Assembly (NCBI GenBank): GCA_964552325.1 | Contig: CAZKHA010000119.1 | Span: forward strand, 1-10,807 | Origin: CAZKCK01 sp964552325 | Lineage (GTDB): Bacteria; Bacteroidota; Bacteroidia; Bacteroidales; TTA-H9 | Length of the DNA: 10,807 nt | Reading direction: 5' to 3' | Part shown: positions 1 through 5,924 of the stretch, piece after piece | Layout of the letters: every line of letters starts with the position of its first letter | Position numbering within the stretch: the first letter of the stretch is position 1 | Made by a program: the position numbers and the translations under genes | Notes under the pieces: model-generated | Told to the model about the DNA's origin: nothing | The model's database searches: none | Seen by the model: only the letters and a program-made list of their open reading frames with translations

Positions 1-128
1 ACCGGTACCGAAGCTCCCTTTGCCAAGCCATTTTTGTAGAATTCGGTTATTAGCAAAGCCCTTTCAGCCGATAAGGTATTGATGGCATTCAGGCTTTGGT
101 TGCGGAGTTTTGTGATTCGTGTGTTCAT
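1..128 (-). CDS. Glycyl radical enzyme (pyruvate formate-lyase-like), N-terminal fragment
   Basis: This reading frame is cut by the left edge of the window, so only the first 42 codons are visible, starting at an ATG at 128. The translation begins MNTRITKLRNQSLNAIN and continues with an SAERALLITEFYKNG segment. An (S/T)xERA..(I/V)TE.Y block after a basic N-terminal helix is typical of the start of pyruvate formate-lyase/diol dehydratase-type glycyl radical enzymes. The gene lies 32 bp downstream of the activase gene on the same strand, which strongly supports the family call, because these enzymes need that activase to install the glycyl radical. The catalytic Cys and the C-terminal glycyl loop are outside the window. 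The substrate therefore cannot be told: formate-lyase, dehydratase (glycerol, propanediol, hydroxyproline) or C-S lyase types are all possible. Confidence 0.75.
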   Translation of the reverse strand, partial: MNTRITKLRNQSLNAINTLSAERALLITEFYKNGLAKGASVP

Positions 129-160
129 ATATATATTTTTTTGTTTTCTAAAAGGCTTCG

Positions 161-958
161 CTAGCCACCCACTTTTACCGTTAGGCCAGCATGTTCAAAA
201 TAGTGTTTTAAGGGGCTAAGTTGATCAAGGCTTGCATCTTTGGTGCCGGCTAAAAGATTTTCAATACCAAGTTTTTGGTATTTATGCGATGCCAACGAGT
301 GATAGGGGAGGAGGTTTAACTCGGTAATTTTGCCGTTGAATGCTTGGATGGTGCGCAAAACTGCTGAAGCATTTTCCAGTCCATCGTTCAAGCCGGGGAT
401 AACCGGAAACCGGATAATGACCTTCTTGCCAGCTTCTACCAAGGTTTGAAGGTTTTGTAAAATTATGGTATTATCAACGCCAGTATAGCGTTTGTGGAGG
501 TTATTATCGCAATGTTTTAGATCGTAAAGGTAAAGGTCAACCCAGGGCATTACTTCTTGAAGTATATGGGGTGCGGCATAGCCGGTTGTGTCGAGTGCCA
601 CATGCAAGCCGGCTTCATGGCAAAGTCTGGCCAATTCGGTTGTAAATGCATATTGTAACAGGGGTTCGCCCCCACTTATGGTAATGCCACCTTGGCTTTC
701 GTCCATAAAAATCCGGTCGCTTTCAAGTTTTGTAAACACCTCCTGCGCGTTCATCCATTGGCCCAAGGCTACGGTGCTTTTAAAGGCTTCACCCTCCACC
801 AATTCGGTTACAGGGTTTGTTTCTACACAAAACAACTGACTTTCGGGGTTATGGCACCAGAGGCAGCGCAAGGGGCATCCTTTCAGGAATACAGTACTTC
901 GTAATCCCGGCCCATCGTTAACCGAAAACCGCCTGATATCAAATACCAAGCCTTTCAT
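161..958 (-). CDS. Glycyl radical enzyme activase (PflA-type radical SAM protein)
   Basis: This 265-residue radical SAM enzyme uses a [4Fe-4S] cluster and S-adenosylmethionine to make the 5'-deoxyadenosyl radical that abstracts hydrogen from the active-site glycine of a partner enzyme. Visible motifs are the family signature DGPGLR (residues 15-20), the cluster motif CPLRCLWC with Cys28, Cys32 and Cys35, the SAM-binding GGEP (96-99), and a YDLKH segment (145-149). Many activases outside the true PFL type carry a ferredoxin-like insert with eight cysteines between the CxxxCxxC and GGEP motifs. Here that stretch is short and holds a single cysteine (Cys44), so auxiliary clusters are probably absent. 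The ATG at 958 gives the expected MKGLVFDI beginning just before the signature. It precedes the glycyl radical enzyme gene by 32 bp, so the two are probably co-transcribed, activase first. The specific partner reaction is unknown. Confidence 0.9.
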   Translation of the reverse strand: MKGLVFDIRRFSVNDGPGLRSTVFLKGCPLRCLWCHNPESQLFCVETNPVTELVEGEAFKSTVALGQWMNAQEVFTKLESDRIFMDESQGGITISGGEPLLQYAFTTELARLCHEAGLHVALDTTGYAAPHILQEVMPWVDLYLYDLKHCDNNLHKRYTGVDNTIILQNLQTLVEAGKKVIIRFPVIPGLNDGLENASAVLRTIQAFNGKITELNLLPYHSLASHKYQKLGIENLLAGTKDASLDQLSPLKHYFEHAGLTVKVGG

Positions 959-1032
959 AACAAATAAATAAGGGTGAATAGTTTAATGAGTTAAGGGTGT
1001 GATGACAAGCCCTTTGATCATAGCATCCAACA

Positions 1033-1050
1033 GGCAAAAAGGCCTTTGCC
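1033..1050. other. Small perfect hairpin in the presumed activase leader
   Basis: GGCAAA (1033-1038) and TTTGCC (1045-1050) are exact reverse complements around a 6-nt spacer, AAGGCC. The hairpin would sit about 75 nt upstream of the activase start on the minus strand. No T-tract follows on the minus strand, so it does not look like a terminator. Any regulatory role is speculation. Confidence 0.4.
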
Positions 1051-1117
1051 GTTGTTGTGGTAGAGTGTTCTATGCAAAATGGTATGTTGCATAACAGGAT
1101 GCTTGGTTTTGATTGAA

Positions 1118-1125
1118 CAAAAGTA
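1118..1125 (-). promoter_or_regulatory. Possible Bacteroidota -7 box (TACTTTTG) for the activase operon
   Basis: Read on the minus strand, this 8-mer matches the Bacteroidota primary sigma factor -7 consensus TAnnTTTG. It would give a leader of roughly 150 nt before the activase ATG at 958. No clear TTTG -33 element is visible at the usual spacing, so a chance match is quite possible. Confidence 0.3.
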
Positions 1126-1220
1126 AGCAAAATATTGTCTTCATGCTTATAGAAGAAAAAACTCTTTTGGGGGAATGTTTGAAAAGGTAAAGCTTGCCCA
1201 ACCGAGGAATGAGGGTGGGG

Positions 1221-1248
1221 GTGCATGGTGTAGGGTGAATGGTGTTGA
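1221..1248. repeat. Heptamer repeat block A (GTGnnnn, four units)
   Basis: Four consecutive 7-bp units read gtgcatg, gtgtagg, gtgaatg and gtgttga. The GTG at the head of each unit is invariant and the last four bases vary. This is the first of four blocks with the same period but different sequence in this gap. Confidence 0.6.
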
Positions 1249-1256
1249 AGGCCATT

Positions 1257-1291
1257 GTAAATTTTAAATTGGTAATTGTAAATTGTAAATA
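1257..1291. repeat. Heptamer repeat block B (GTAAATT, five units)
   Basis: Five uninterrupted 7-bp units read gtaaatt, ttaaatt, ggtaatt, gtaaatt and gtaaata. Most units differ from GTAAATT at one or two positions. The block begins only 8 bp after block A. It is AT-rich and has no coding potential. Confidence 0.75.
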
Positions 1292-1312
1292 TTTGAAGAC
1301 CAGCTATAATAC

Positions 1313-1330
1313 ACTATTCAGTTGAATAGT
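1313..1330. repeat. Perfect 18-bp inverted repeat between repeat blocks
   Basis: ACTATTCA (1313-1320) and TGAATAGT (1323-1330) are exact reverse complements separated by GT. The palindrome lies between repeat blocks B and C. It could be a protein-binding site (dyad operator), a small cruciform or hairpin, or a relic. It has no adjoining T-tract on the plus strand. Confidence 0.6.
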
Positions 1331-1350
1331 ACCGCCATAGTTTTCCGAAG

Positions 1351-1392
1351 TTACTTCCTACTCCTTACTACCTACTTCTTACTTCTTACTTC
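1351..1392. repeat. Heptamer repeat block C (TTACTTC, six units)
   Basis: Six in-phase 7-bp units read ttacttc, ctactcc, ttactac, ctacttc, ttacttc and ttacttc. The common pattern is YTACTnC. The strand is almost purely pyrimidine plus A. The block makes an artificial leucine/threonine/tyrosine-rich open frame on the plus strand that I do not accept as a gene. Confidence 0.8.
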
Positions 1393-1442
1393 AATTACTT
1401 TCTCTCCTTCTCCCCCTCTAGTCTGCTCTCCCTCTCACCTCA

Positions 1443-1477
1443 CATTTCTCATCTCTCATCTCTCATCTCTCATCACT
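1443..1477. repeat. Heptamer repeat block D (CATCTCT, five units)
   Basis: Five in-phase 7-bp units read catttct, catctct, catctct, catctct and catcact. A pyrimidine-rich stretch of more decayed units (about 1400-1442) connects it with block C. Soon after the block, a 10-bp direct repeat GCTTCAAATA occurs at 1484-1493 and 1500-1509. Confidence 0.8.
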
Positions 1478-1551
1478 CGCCACGCTTCAAATACGCAAGG
1501 CTTCAAATATGAAAAGTTTTGGCTATGTATTATACTTTGGCTTCTTGTTTA

Positions 1552-1559
1552 TAAATTTG
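1552..1559 (+). promoter_or_regulatory. Possible -7 box (TAAATTTG) for the NhaD/ArsB-type transporter gene
   Basis: The 8-mer matches the Bacteroidota TAnnTTTG consensus and lies about 120 bp upstream of the transporter ATG at 1682. The nearest upstream TTTG (1536-1539) is only 12 bp away, shorter than the usual spacing of about 19 bp, so the assignment is weak. Confidence 0.3.
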
Positions 1560-1604
1560 CCGCTTATCTCCTTTGATGGGGAGTATATAAACATCTGATG
1601 GTTT

Positions 1605-1628
1605 TAGCAATGCAAATACCTATTGCTA
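1605..1628 (+). other. Leader hairpin upstream of the NhaD/ArsB-type transporter
   Basis: TAGCAAT (1605-1611) and ATTGCTA (1622-1628) form a perfect 7-bp stem with a 10-nt loop. It lies about 53 nt before the transporter start, inside the likely 5' leader. It may be a regulatory RNA element or a mere local fold. I do not recognise a known riboswitch class. Confidence 0.35.
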
Positions 1629-1681
1629 GCTTAGCCATAGGTGGATGGATTATTGTATAGATAATTAATTTTAAACTATTT

Positions 1682-2995
1682 ATGAAACTAAAATTCCTAT
1701 TTTCTACGTTGGCTGTTGCTTTGCTAAGCCTATTTCCAACCGTGGCATTCGCGGCTGGAAGCATGCCTGCTCCCTTGGGTATCCGGTTAGAGTTTATTGT
1801 GTTTGCTTTAACCTTGGTTGGGGTTGCCGTCTTTCATCACAAAACCATGTATGTGGCCTTGGCTGGATTGGTTGGTATCTTGATTTTAAAGTATGCCTTT
1901 GTGTCCGATTTTTCGTTTTTGCATCATTTTATGGGTGGCGAACATGAAGAAGGCGAATGGCGTACTTTATTAAATCTTACTGGTTTGTTGTTTGGTTTTG
2001 GAATCTTGGCCAAACATTTCGAAGAATCGAAAGTGCCCGATATCTTGCCCAAATACCTGCCCAATGATTGGAAAGGCGGAATGGTGCTCTTGTTTCTTAT
2101 CATGGTCATTTCTAGCTTCCTCGACAACATTGCCGCGGCCATGATAGGCGGGACCATAGCCTTGGTAGTTTTTAAGGGAAAGGTACATATTGGTTACTTG
2201 GCTGCTATTGTTGCTGCAAGCAATGCTGGTGGAGCGGGCAGTGTGGTAGGAGATACCACCACTACTTTAATGTGGATTGATGGGGTAGATCCTCTTGATG
2301 TAACCCATGCCTTTGTGGCATCCATAGGCGCGTTTTTAATTTTCGGGGTAGCAGGGGCACTTCAACAGGATAAATACCAACGAATCACCGCCGATCCTGT
2401 GACAGGTGTTAAAATAGATATAGGTAAGCTGATGATAGTTGTTTTGATTCTTGGTAGTGCCATCGTTACCAATTACACCCTCGATTTTCCGGCACTGGGC
2501 GTATGGATAGCCATCTTTATTGGCGCCATTTTCCGCAAAACTCCTTGGCACGAAATCCAAAGCTCATGGATGGGTACCGTTTTTCTGGTAGCCCTGGTAA
2601 CTTGTGCTTCACTTATGCCAGTAGATGAATTACCGCCAGCTTCCTGGATGTCGGCATTTATTCTTGGTTTTGTTTCAGCCGTATTTGACAACATCCCTTT
2701 AACAAAGTTGTGTCTTGAGCAGGGTGGTTATGATTGGGGTATTTTAGCTTACAGTGTTGGTTTTGGCGGCTCTATGATATGGTTTGGCTCGTCAGCAGGG
2801 GTTGCGCTTTCAAACAAATTCCCCGAAGCCAGGTCAGTTGTTAGTTATGTTAAGAATGGTTGGCACGTTACTGTGGCTTATATTGTTGGCTTCTTTATCA
2901 TGCTGGGCATTGTTGGTTGGAATCCTCATACACCGCACAAGAAAGAACATCAGGTCCCCGTTGAAAACACTGAAAGCCCTGCCACGATAAAATAA
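1682..2995 (+). CDS. NhaD/ArsB-type (ion transporter superfamily) membrane transporter, probable Na+/H+ antiporter
   Basis: This is a 437-residue polytopic inner membrane protein. Residues 1-25 look like a cleavable signal peptide or first membrane segment (charged start, long hydrophobic core, AFA-A end). The rest has about ten further hydrophobic segments. The internal two-fold repeat of the ion transporter superfamily is visible. SSFLDNIAA (144-152) matches SAVFDNIPL (332-340), and NAGGAGSVVGDTTTT (181-195) is the counterpart of GFGGSMIWFGSSAGV (360-374). The paired DN and Gly/Ser-rich re-entrant motifs are typical of NhaD-like sodium/proton antiporters and of proteins often named citrate transporters. 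The substrate is inferred: Na+/H+ exchange is likeliest, but carboxylate or oxyanion transport is not excluded. The ATG at 1682 is chosen because it starts the signal sequence directly after an AT-rich leader. It appears monocistronic, with a large inverted repeat and T-tract 26 bp downstream. Confidence 0.75.
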   Translation: MKLKFLFSTLAVALLSLFPTVAFAAGSMPAPLGIRLEFIVFALTLVGVAVFHHKTMYVALAGLVGILILKYAFVSDFSFLHHFMGGEHEEGEWRTLLNLTGLLFGFGILAKHFEESKVPDILPKYLPNDWKGGMVLLFLIMVISSFLDNIAAAMIGGTIALVVFKGKVHIGYLAAIVAASNAGGAGSVVGDTTTTLMWIDGVDPLDVTHAFVASIGAFLIFGVAGALQQDKYQRITADPVTGVKIDIGKLMIVVLILGSAIVTNYTLDFPALGVWIAIFIGAIFRKTPWHEIQSSWMGTVFLVALVTCASLMPVDELPPASWMSAFILGFVSAVFDNIPLTKLCLEQGGYDWGILAYSVGFGGSMIWFGSSAGVALSNKFPEARSVVSYVKNGWHVTVAYIVGFFIMLGIVGWNPHTPHKKEHQVPVENTESPATIK

Positions 2996-3020
2996 AGGCT
3001 GAAACCGGGTTTTCTAATAT

Positions 3021-3121
3021 AAGCCTGCACTTGATATTTATGCGGCATTCATCAATATTATCTGTAATTCAGATAGTTGTGAGTGTTGTTAAAAGTTATC
3101 AAGTGCAGGTTTCCCTTTTTT
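3021..3121 (+). terminator. Long-range inverted repeat with T-tract, probable terminator
   Basis: CCTGCACTTGATA (3024-3036) is exactly complementary to TATCAAGTGCAGG (3097-3109). In RNA the stem extends outward by three more pairs (3021-3023 with 3110-3112, one of them G-U). A run of T follows (3115-3121). The 60-nt loop holds a nested hairpin, TATCTG (3059-3064) with CAGATA (3070-3075). It ends the upstream transporter transcript and lies just before the promoter of the phosphate genes. The loop is far longer than in a simple terminator, so a structured small RNA or regulated leader is an alternative. Confidence 0.6.
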
Positions 3122-3130
3122 TATAGTTCG

Positions 3131-3138
3131 TATCTTTG
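3131..3138 (+). promoter_or_regulatory. Bacteroidota -7 promoter box (TATCTTTG) for the DUF47-PiT operon
   Basis: TATCTTTG, followed by CA, matches the Bacteroidota TAnnTTTG element well. It is placed 41 bp before the start codon at 3180, giving a short A/T-rich leader as is usual in this phylum. The -33 TTTG element is not clear; a T-rich run occupies that region. Confidence 0.6.
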
Positions 3139-3179
3139 CATCAGGAATCATAGATTGAAATCAAATAACTTAAATTTTT

Positions 3180-3827
3180 ATGAAAATCGATAGGTTTTTC
3201 CAATTCCTGGTACCGAAAGAAGGTAAGTTCTTTCCTTTATTCAAAGAAGCTTCCAACAATTTGGTGTTCACTTCAAATTTGTTGCTTCAAATGGTTAATG
3301 AACCCGATCAGCAGAAACGAAATGAATACGTTGCTAAAATAAAGGATGCCGAACATGAAGGCGATCGCATCACCAAAAAGCTTTTCAAAACCCTCAACAG
3401 CACATTTATCACACCCTTCGATCGGGAAGATATTTTCAATCTGGTTTCAAAAACCGATAGCATTGTTGATTTGACCTATACTACAGCCAAACGTTTGTTG
3501 CTTTACAACATAAAAACCGTTCCTGCCGAGTTCATCGAAATGGCTGGTATGCTTGTAAAGGCTTCTAATGTAATCAATACCATTTATGATGGCTTAACCG
3601 ACCCACGGGCTCTGTCAAAATACAAAGAGCTGTGTCATGAAATCAGCGAGATAGAAGGTGCTTCGGATGAAATCAACTATAATTATTTAGCCAAAATTTT
3701 CCAAACAGAATCTGATGGCGTAGAGTTGATTAAGAAAAAGGATATTTTGAACTCCCTTGAGAAAGCCATCGACCGCTGCGATGATGTGGCAGATGTAATT
3801 TCTACTATTATAGTTAAATACGCATAA
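3180..3827 (+). CDS. DUF47 family PhoU-like accessory protein of a PiT phosphate transporter
   Basis: This 215-residue soluble helical protein belongs to the DUF47/PhoU-like family, which is commonly encoded beside PiT transporters and thought to modulate their activity. The family pattern is visible. An N-terminal FFxFLxPKEGKFFPLF segment (residues 6-21) is followed by EAEHEGD-like acidic residues (DAEHEGDRI, 56-64). TPFDREDI (78-85) and a second acidic metal-binding-type motif, DRCDDVADVI (198-207), follow. No signal peptide or membrane segment is present, so it acts at the cytoplasmic face. Length is normal for the family. The gene is followed after 12 bp by the PiT gene, so the two almost certainly share a transcript. 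The ATG at 3180 gives the family's usual N-terminus. Confidence 0.9.
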   Translation: MKIDRFFQFLVPKEGKFFPLFKEASNNLVFTSNLLLQMVNEPDQQKRNEYVAKIKDAEHEGDRITKKLFKTLNSTFITPFDREDIFNLVSKTDSIVDLTYTTAKRLLLYNIKTVPAEFIEMAGMLVKASNVINTIYDGLTDPRALSKYKELCHEISEIEGASDEINYNYLAKIFQTESDGVELIKKKDILNSLEKAIDRCDDVADVISTIIVKYA

Positions 3828-3839
3828 ATTCGTATTAAA

Positions 3840-4877
3840 ATGGAGTTTACCCTACTCATTGTAATAATTGTACTGGCTTTTGGATTCGACCTTATCAATG
3901 GTTTTCATGATGCGGCCAATTCAATTGCCACGGTTGTTTCTACCAAAGTATTGACGCCCTTGCAAGCTGTATTGTGGGCGGCATTTTTTAATGTTATAGC
4001 CTATATGATCTTTGAGCTGAAAGTGGCTGACACTATCGCAAAAACCGTTGATACGGGTGCTATTACACTCACTGTAATCCTTTCGGGCTTGGTAGCGGCC
4101 ATCATTTGGAACCTCGCAACCTGGTATTTGGGCATTCCTTCGAGTTCGTCGCATACCTTGGTGGGTGGTTTTGCTGGTGCCGCCGTAGCTCATGCCGGTT
4201 TTGCTGTCGTACATTCTGAGAAGATCATGAAGATTGTGAGCTTTATCTTTTTAGCCCCGTTCTTAGGAATGGTGTTTTCTTATCTGTTGTCTATCTTGTT
4301 GTTGCATATTGTAAAACATGGCAATCCCTTCCGGCTCGAAAAAATCTTTAAAGGCCTGCAATTGCTTTCTTCGGCGCTTTTTAGCTTGGGACATGGAGGC
4401 AATGATGCACAAAAGGTAATGGGTATAATTGCTGCCGCTCTCATGGTTTATTTTCATGGAGTTGATCCGGCCTTAATCCCTAAATGGGCGCATATTGGTC
4501 TTGTTGATGGCAGAATTCATCACTTGCCCGAATGGATAGTAATCGGGTGCTACACGGCAATTGGTTTAGGAACTTTGATGGGCGGATGGCGCATTGTGAA
4601 AACCATGGGCGGAAAGATCACTAAAATTACACCCTTTGAAGGTGTTGCCGCCGAAGGTGCTGGTGCAGCCTTGCTTTTTGGCACCGAAGCATTCGGAATA
4701 CCCGTTAGCACTACCCACACCATAACTGGTGCTATAATGGGTGTTGGATTAACCAAACGCGTAACAGCAGTACGTTGGGGAGTTACAATCAATTTGCTTT
4801 GGGCTTGGATACTCACTATTCCGGTAAGTATGTTGCTGGCTGCTATAACCTATTGGATACTATCCGTTTTTATGTAA
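3840..4877 (+). CDS. PiT family inorganic phosphate transporter
   Basis: This 345-residue inner membrane permease of the PiT family takes up inorganic phosphate, probably driven by protons or sodium. The two duplicated signature regions are clear. The first is GFHDAANSIATVVSTKVLTP (residues 21-40) followed by PSSSSHTLVGG (100-110). The second is LGHGGNDAQKVMGI (183-196) followed by PVSTTHTITGAIMGVG (288-303). The protein is hydrophobic throughout, with a polar loop around residues 206-230. It sits 12 bp after the DUF47 gene, and the pair forms a low-affinity phosphate uptake unit. Transcription ends at the bidirectional terminator about 50 bp downstream. Substrate specificity for phosphate rather than sulfate is inferred from the family. 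Confidence 0.92.
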   Translation: MEFTLLIVIIVLAFGFDLINGFHDAANSIATVVSTKVLTPLQAVLWAAFFNVIAYMIFELKVADTIAKTVDTGAITLTVILSGLVAAIIWNLATWYLGIPSSSSHTLVGGFAGAAVAHAGFAVVHSEKIMKIVSFIFLAPFLGMVFSYLLSILLLHIVKHGNPFRLEKIFKGLQLLSSALFSLGHGGNDAQKVMGIIAAALMVYFHGVDPALIPKWAHIGLVDGRIHHLPEWIVIGCYTAIGLGTLMGGWRIVKTMGGKITKITPFEGVAAEGAGAALLFGTEAFGIPVSTTHTITGAIMGVGLTKRVTAVRWGVTINLLWAWILTIPVSMLLAAITYWILSVFM

Positions 4878-4924
4878 AACCCCTATCAACAACACTTCTA
4901 TAAGTGCTTAAAGCCTTTAAAAAT

Positions 4925-4950
4925 GCCTCGGAATAATCTGGGGCTTTTTT
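4925..4950. terminator. Bidirectional terminator between convergent PiT and EamA genes
   Basis: GCCTC (4925-4929) pairs with GGGGC (4940-4944), including one G-U pair, around a 10-nt loop. Six T follow at 4945-4950 on the plus strand. On the minus strand the same hairpin is followed by ATTTTTAAA, so it can serve both genes. The plus-strand T-run touches the stop codon of the EamA gene (4949-4951). A second short hairpin (CACTT/AAGTG, 4893-4906) precedes it. Confidence 0.65.
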
Positions 4951-5848
4951 ATTGGATGTTGTTTTTTGATTGGTAAAGTTTCATAATATCCGGAACTTGG
5001 GTTACCAATATCCCAATAAACATCAATGTGCAGCCTATCATTCCTTTTATATTCATGGTTTCACCTAACATAAGCCAGCCACCTAATGCTGCAAAAACTG
5101 TTTCAAGGCTTAAGATAATAGATGCGTATGCCGGATGGGCGTCTTTTTGAGCAACCACCTGTAAGGTATAGGCAATAGCAACCGAAATTAATCCACCATA
5201 TAGCACTGGTATCAATCCTCCTTGAATTGCATTTAAGGTGATGGGCTCGATGAACAAGGCCACAATCAAACTAAAAAACGCCACAATATAAAATTGGCTA
5301 ATCGATAGGGACAATGAATCATACATAGGCGAGTATTTGGCAATAAGAAGTACATGGTTAGCCCAAAAGAATGTCCCGAGAAAAACTAATAGATCTCCTT
5401 TGTTTACAATGAAATCGCCTTCAAAGCTTAAAAGATACAAACCGATAGTTGCCAGTACAATGCCCATCCACGTGGCAAAATTGGTTTTATGTTTCCACAA
5501 GATACCAAACACCGGAACAAGTACCACATATAAACCCGTTATAAACCCTGACTTGGCTGCAGTGGTATAAACCAAGCCAATTTGTTGCAAGCTTGCTCCT
5601 ACAAAAAGAAAGCTTCCGGCTATAATTCCACTTATCCACAGCTTGCGTTTGCCAAAGCTTACTGTATTGCCCGACCGCTTATAAAGATACAGCATGGGCA
5701 ATAAGGCAGTTGCGCCCAAAGCAAATCGCAGGGCATTAAAAAAGAATGGCCCCATATACTCCATGCCCACACGCTGGGCTACAAATGCCAGCCCCCAAAT
5801 AAGGGCCGTAATTAGGAGATAGATATCAGCTTTGGCTTTTCGGTTCAT
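4949..5848 (-). CDS. EamA/DMT superfamily permease (RhaT/YdcZ-like exporter)
   Basis: This 299-residue integral inner membrane protein has two EamA repeats and about ten hydrophobic helices. The first repeat starts with KADIYLLITALIWGLAFVAQ (residues 5-24). A family-typical end of repeat two is ASIILSLETVFAALGGWLML followed by GE. Such permeases export or import small metabolites such as amino acids or nucleotides; the substrate cannot be told from sequence. An in-frame ATG at 5890 would add 14 residues (MSGSFHYQTYSVST). That start lies inside the terminator hairpin of the upstream redox operon, and the extension does not resemble the family. The ATG at 5848 gives the usual basic N-terminus just before the first helix, so I chose it. 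The gene appears to be transcribed on its own and converges with the PiT operon. Confidence 0.85.
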   Translation of the reverse strand: MNRKAKADIYLLITALIWGLAFVAQRVGMEYMGPFFFNALRFALGATALLPMLYLYKRSGNTVSFGKRKLWISGIIAGSFLFVGASLQQIGLVYTTAAKSGFITGLYVVLVPVFGILWKHKTNFATWMGIVLATIGLYLLSFEGDFIVNKGDLLVFLGTFFWANHVLLIAKYSPMYDSLSLSISQFYIVAFFSLIVALFIEPITLNAIQGGLIPVLYGGLISVAIAYTLQVVAQKDAHPAYASIILSLETVFAALGGWLMLGETMNIKGMIGCTLMFIGILVTQVPDIMKLYQSKNNIQ

Positions 5849-5877
5849 GGTACTAACTGAGTATGTTTGGTAATGAA

Positions 5878-5903
5878 AAGACCCGGACATATGCCCAGGT
5901 CTT
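5878..5903 (-). terminator. Hairpin terminator after the DsbD-type gene
   Basis: AAGACC (5878-5883) and GGTCTT (5898-5903) are exact complements. The inner bases also pair (GG with CC, then CATATG at the tip) with two single mismatches, making a long imperfect palindrome. On the minus strand it is followed by a short T-run (TTTT then CATT). It lies 21 nt after the DsbD-type stop codon and before the chosen EamA start, so it separates the two transcription units. Confidence 0.6.
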
Positions 5904-5924
5904 CCGATGCAATTGGGGTAGCGC

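Larger units (their letters stand above)
959..1220. other. Gene-free leader/intergenic stretch upstream of the activase
   Basis: No convincing coding region lies here. Two short open frames on the minus strand have no recognisable domain and a composition unlike their neighbours. The stretch contains a short hairpin (1033-1050) and a possible minus-strand promoter box (1118-1125). It then runs into the heptamer-repeat mosaic that fills much of the rest of the gap up to 1681. Confidence 0.6.

Noticed and set aside
939..1255. Two overlapping minus-strand open frames upstream of the activase
   Set aside because: They have no recognisable motif and biased residues from the repeat-rich DNA. One overlaps the start of the activase and the other lies in its presumed leader and promoter region.
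1305..1310. TATAAT hexamer resembling an E. coli -10 box
   Set aside because: Bacteroidota primary sigma factors use TAnnTTTG rather than TATAAT, and no matching -35 element is present. The hexamer is expected by chance in AT-rich DNA.
1221..1477. Heptamer blocks as a CRISPR array
   Set aside because: The units are 7 bp with no spacers, and the blocks differ in sequence from each other. There are no 23-45 bp repeats and no cas gene nearby.
1322..1576. 84-codon plus-strand open frame rich in Leu, Thr, Ser and Tyr
   Set aside because: Its sequence is the translation of the TTACTTC and CATCTCT heptamer blocks (repeating LLLT and SHLSSL stretches). It has no domain, and repeats of this kind stay open by chance.
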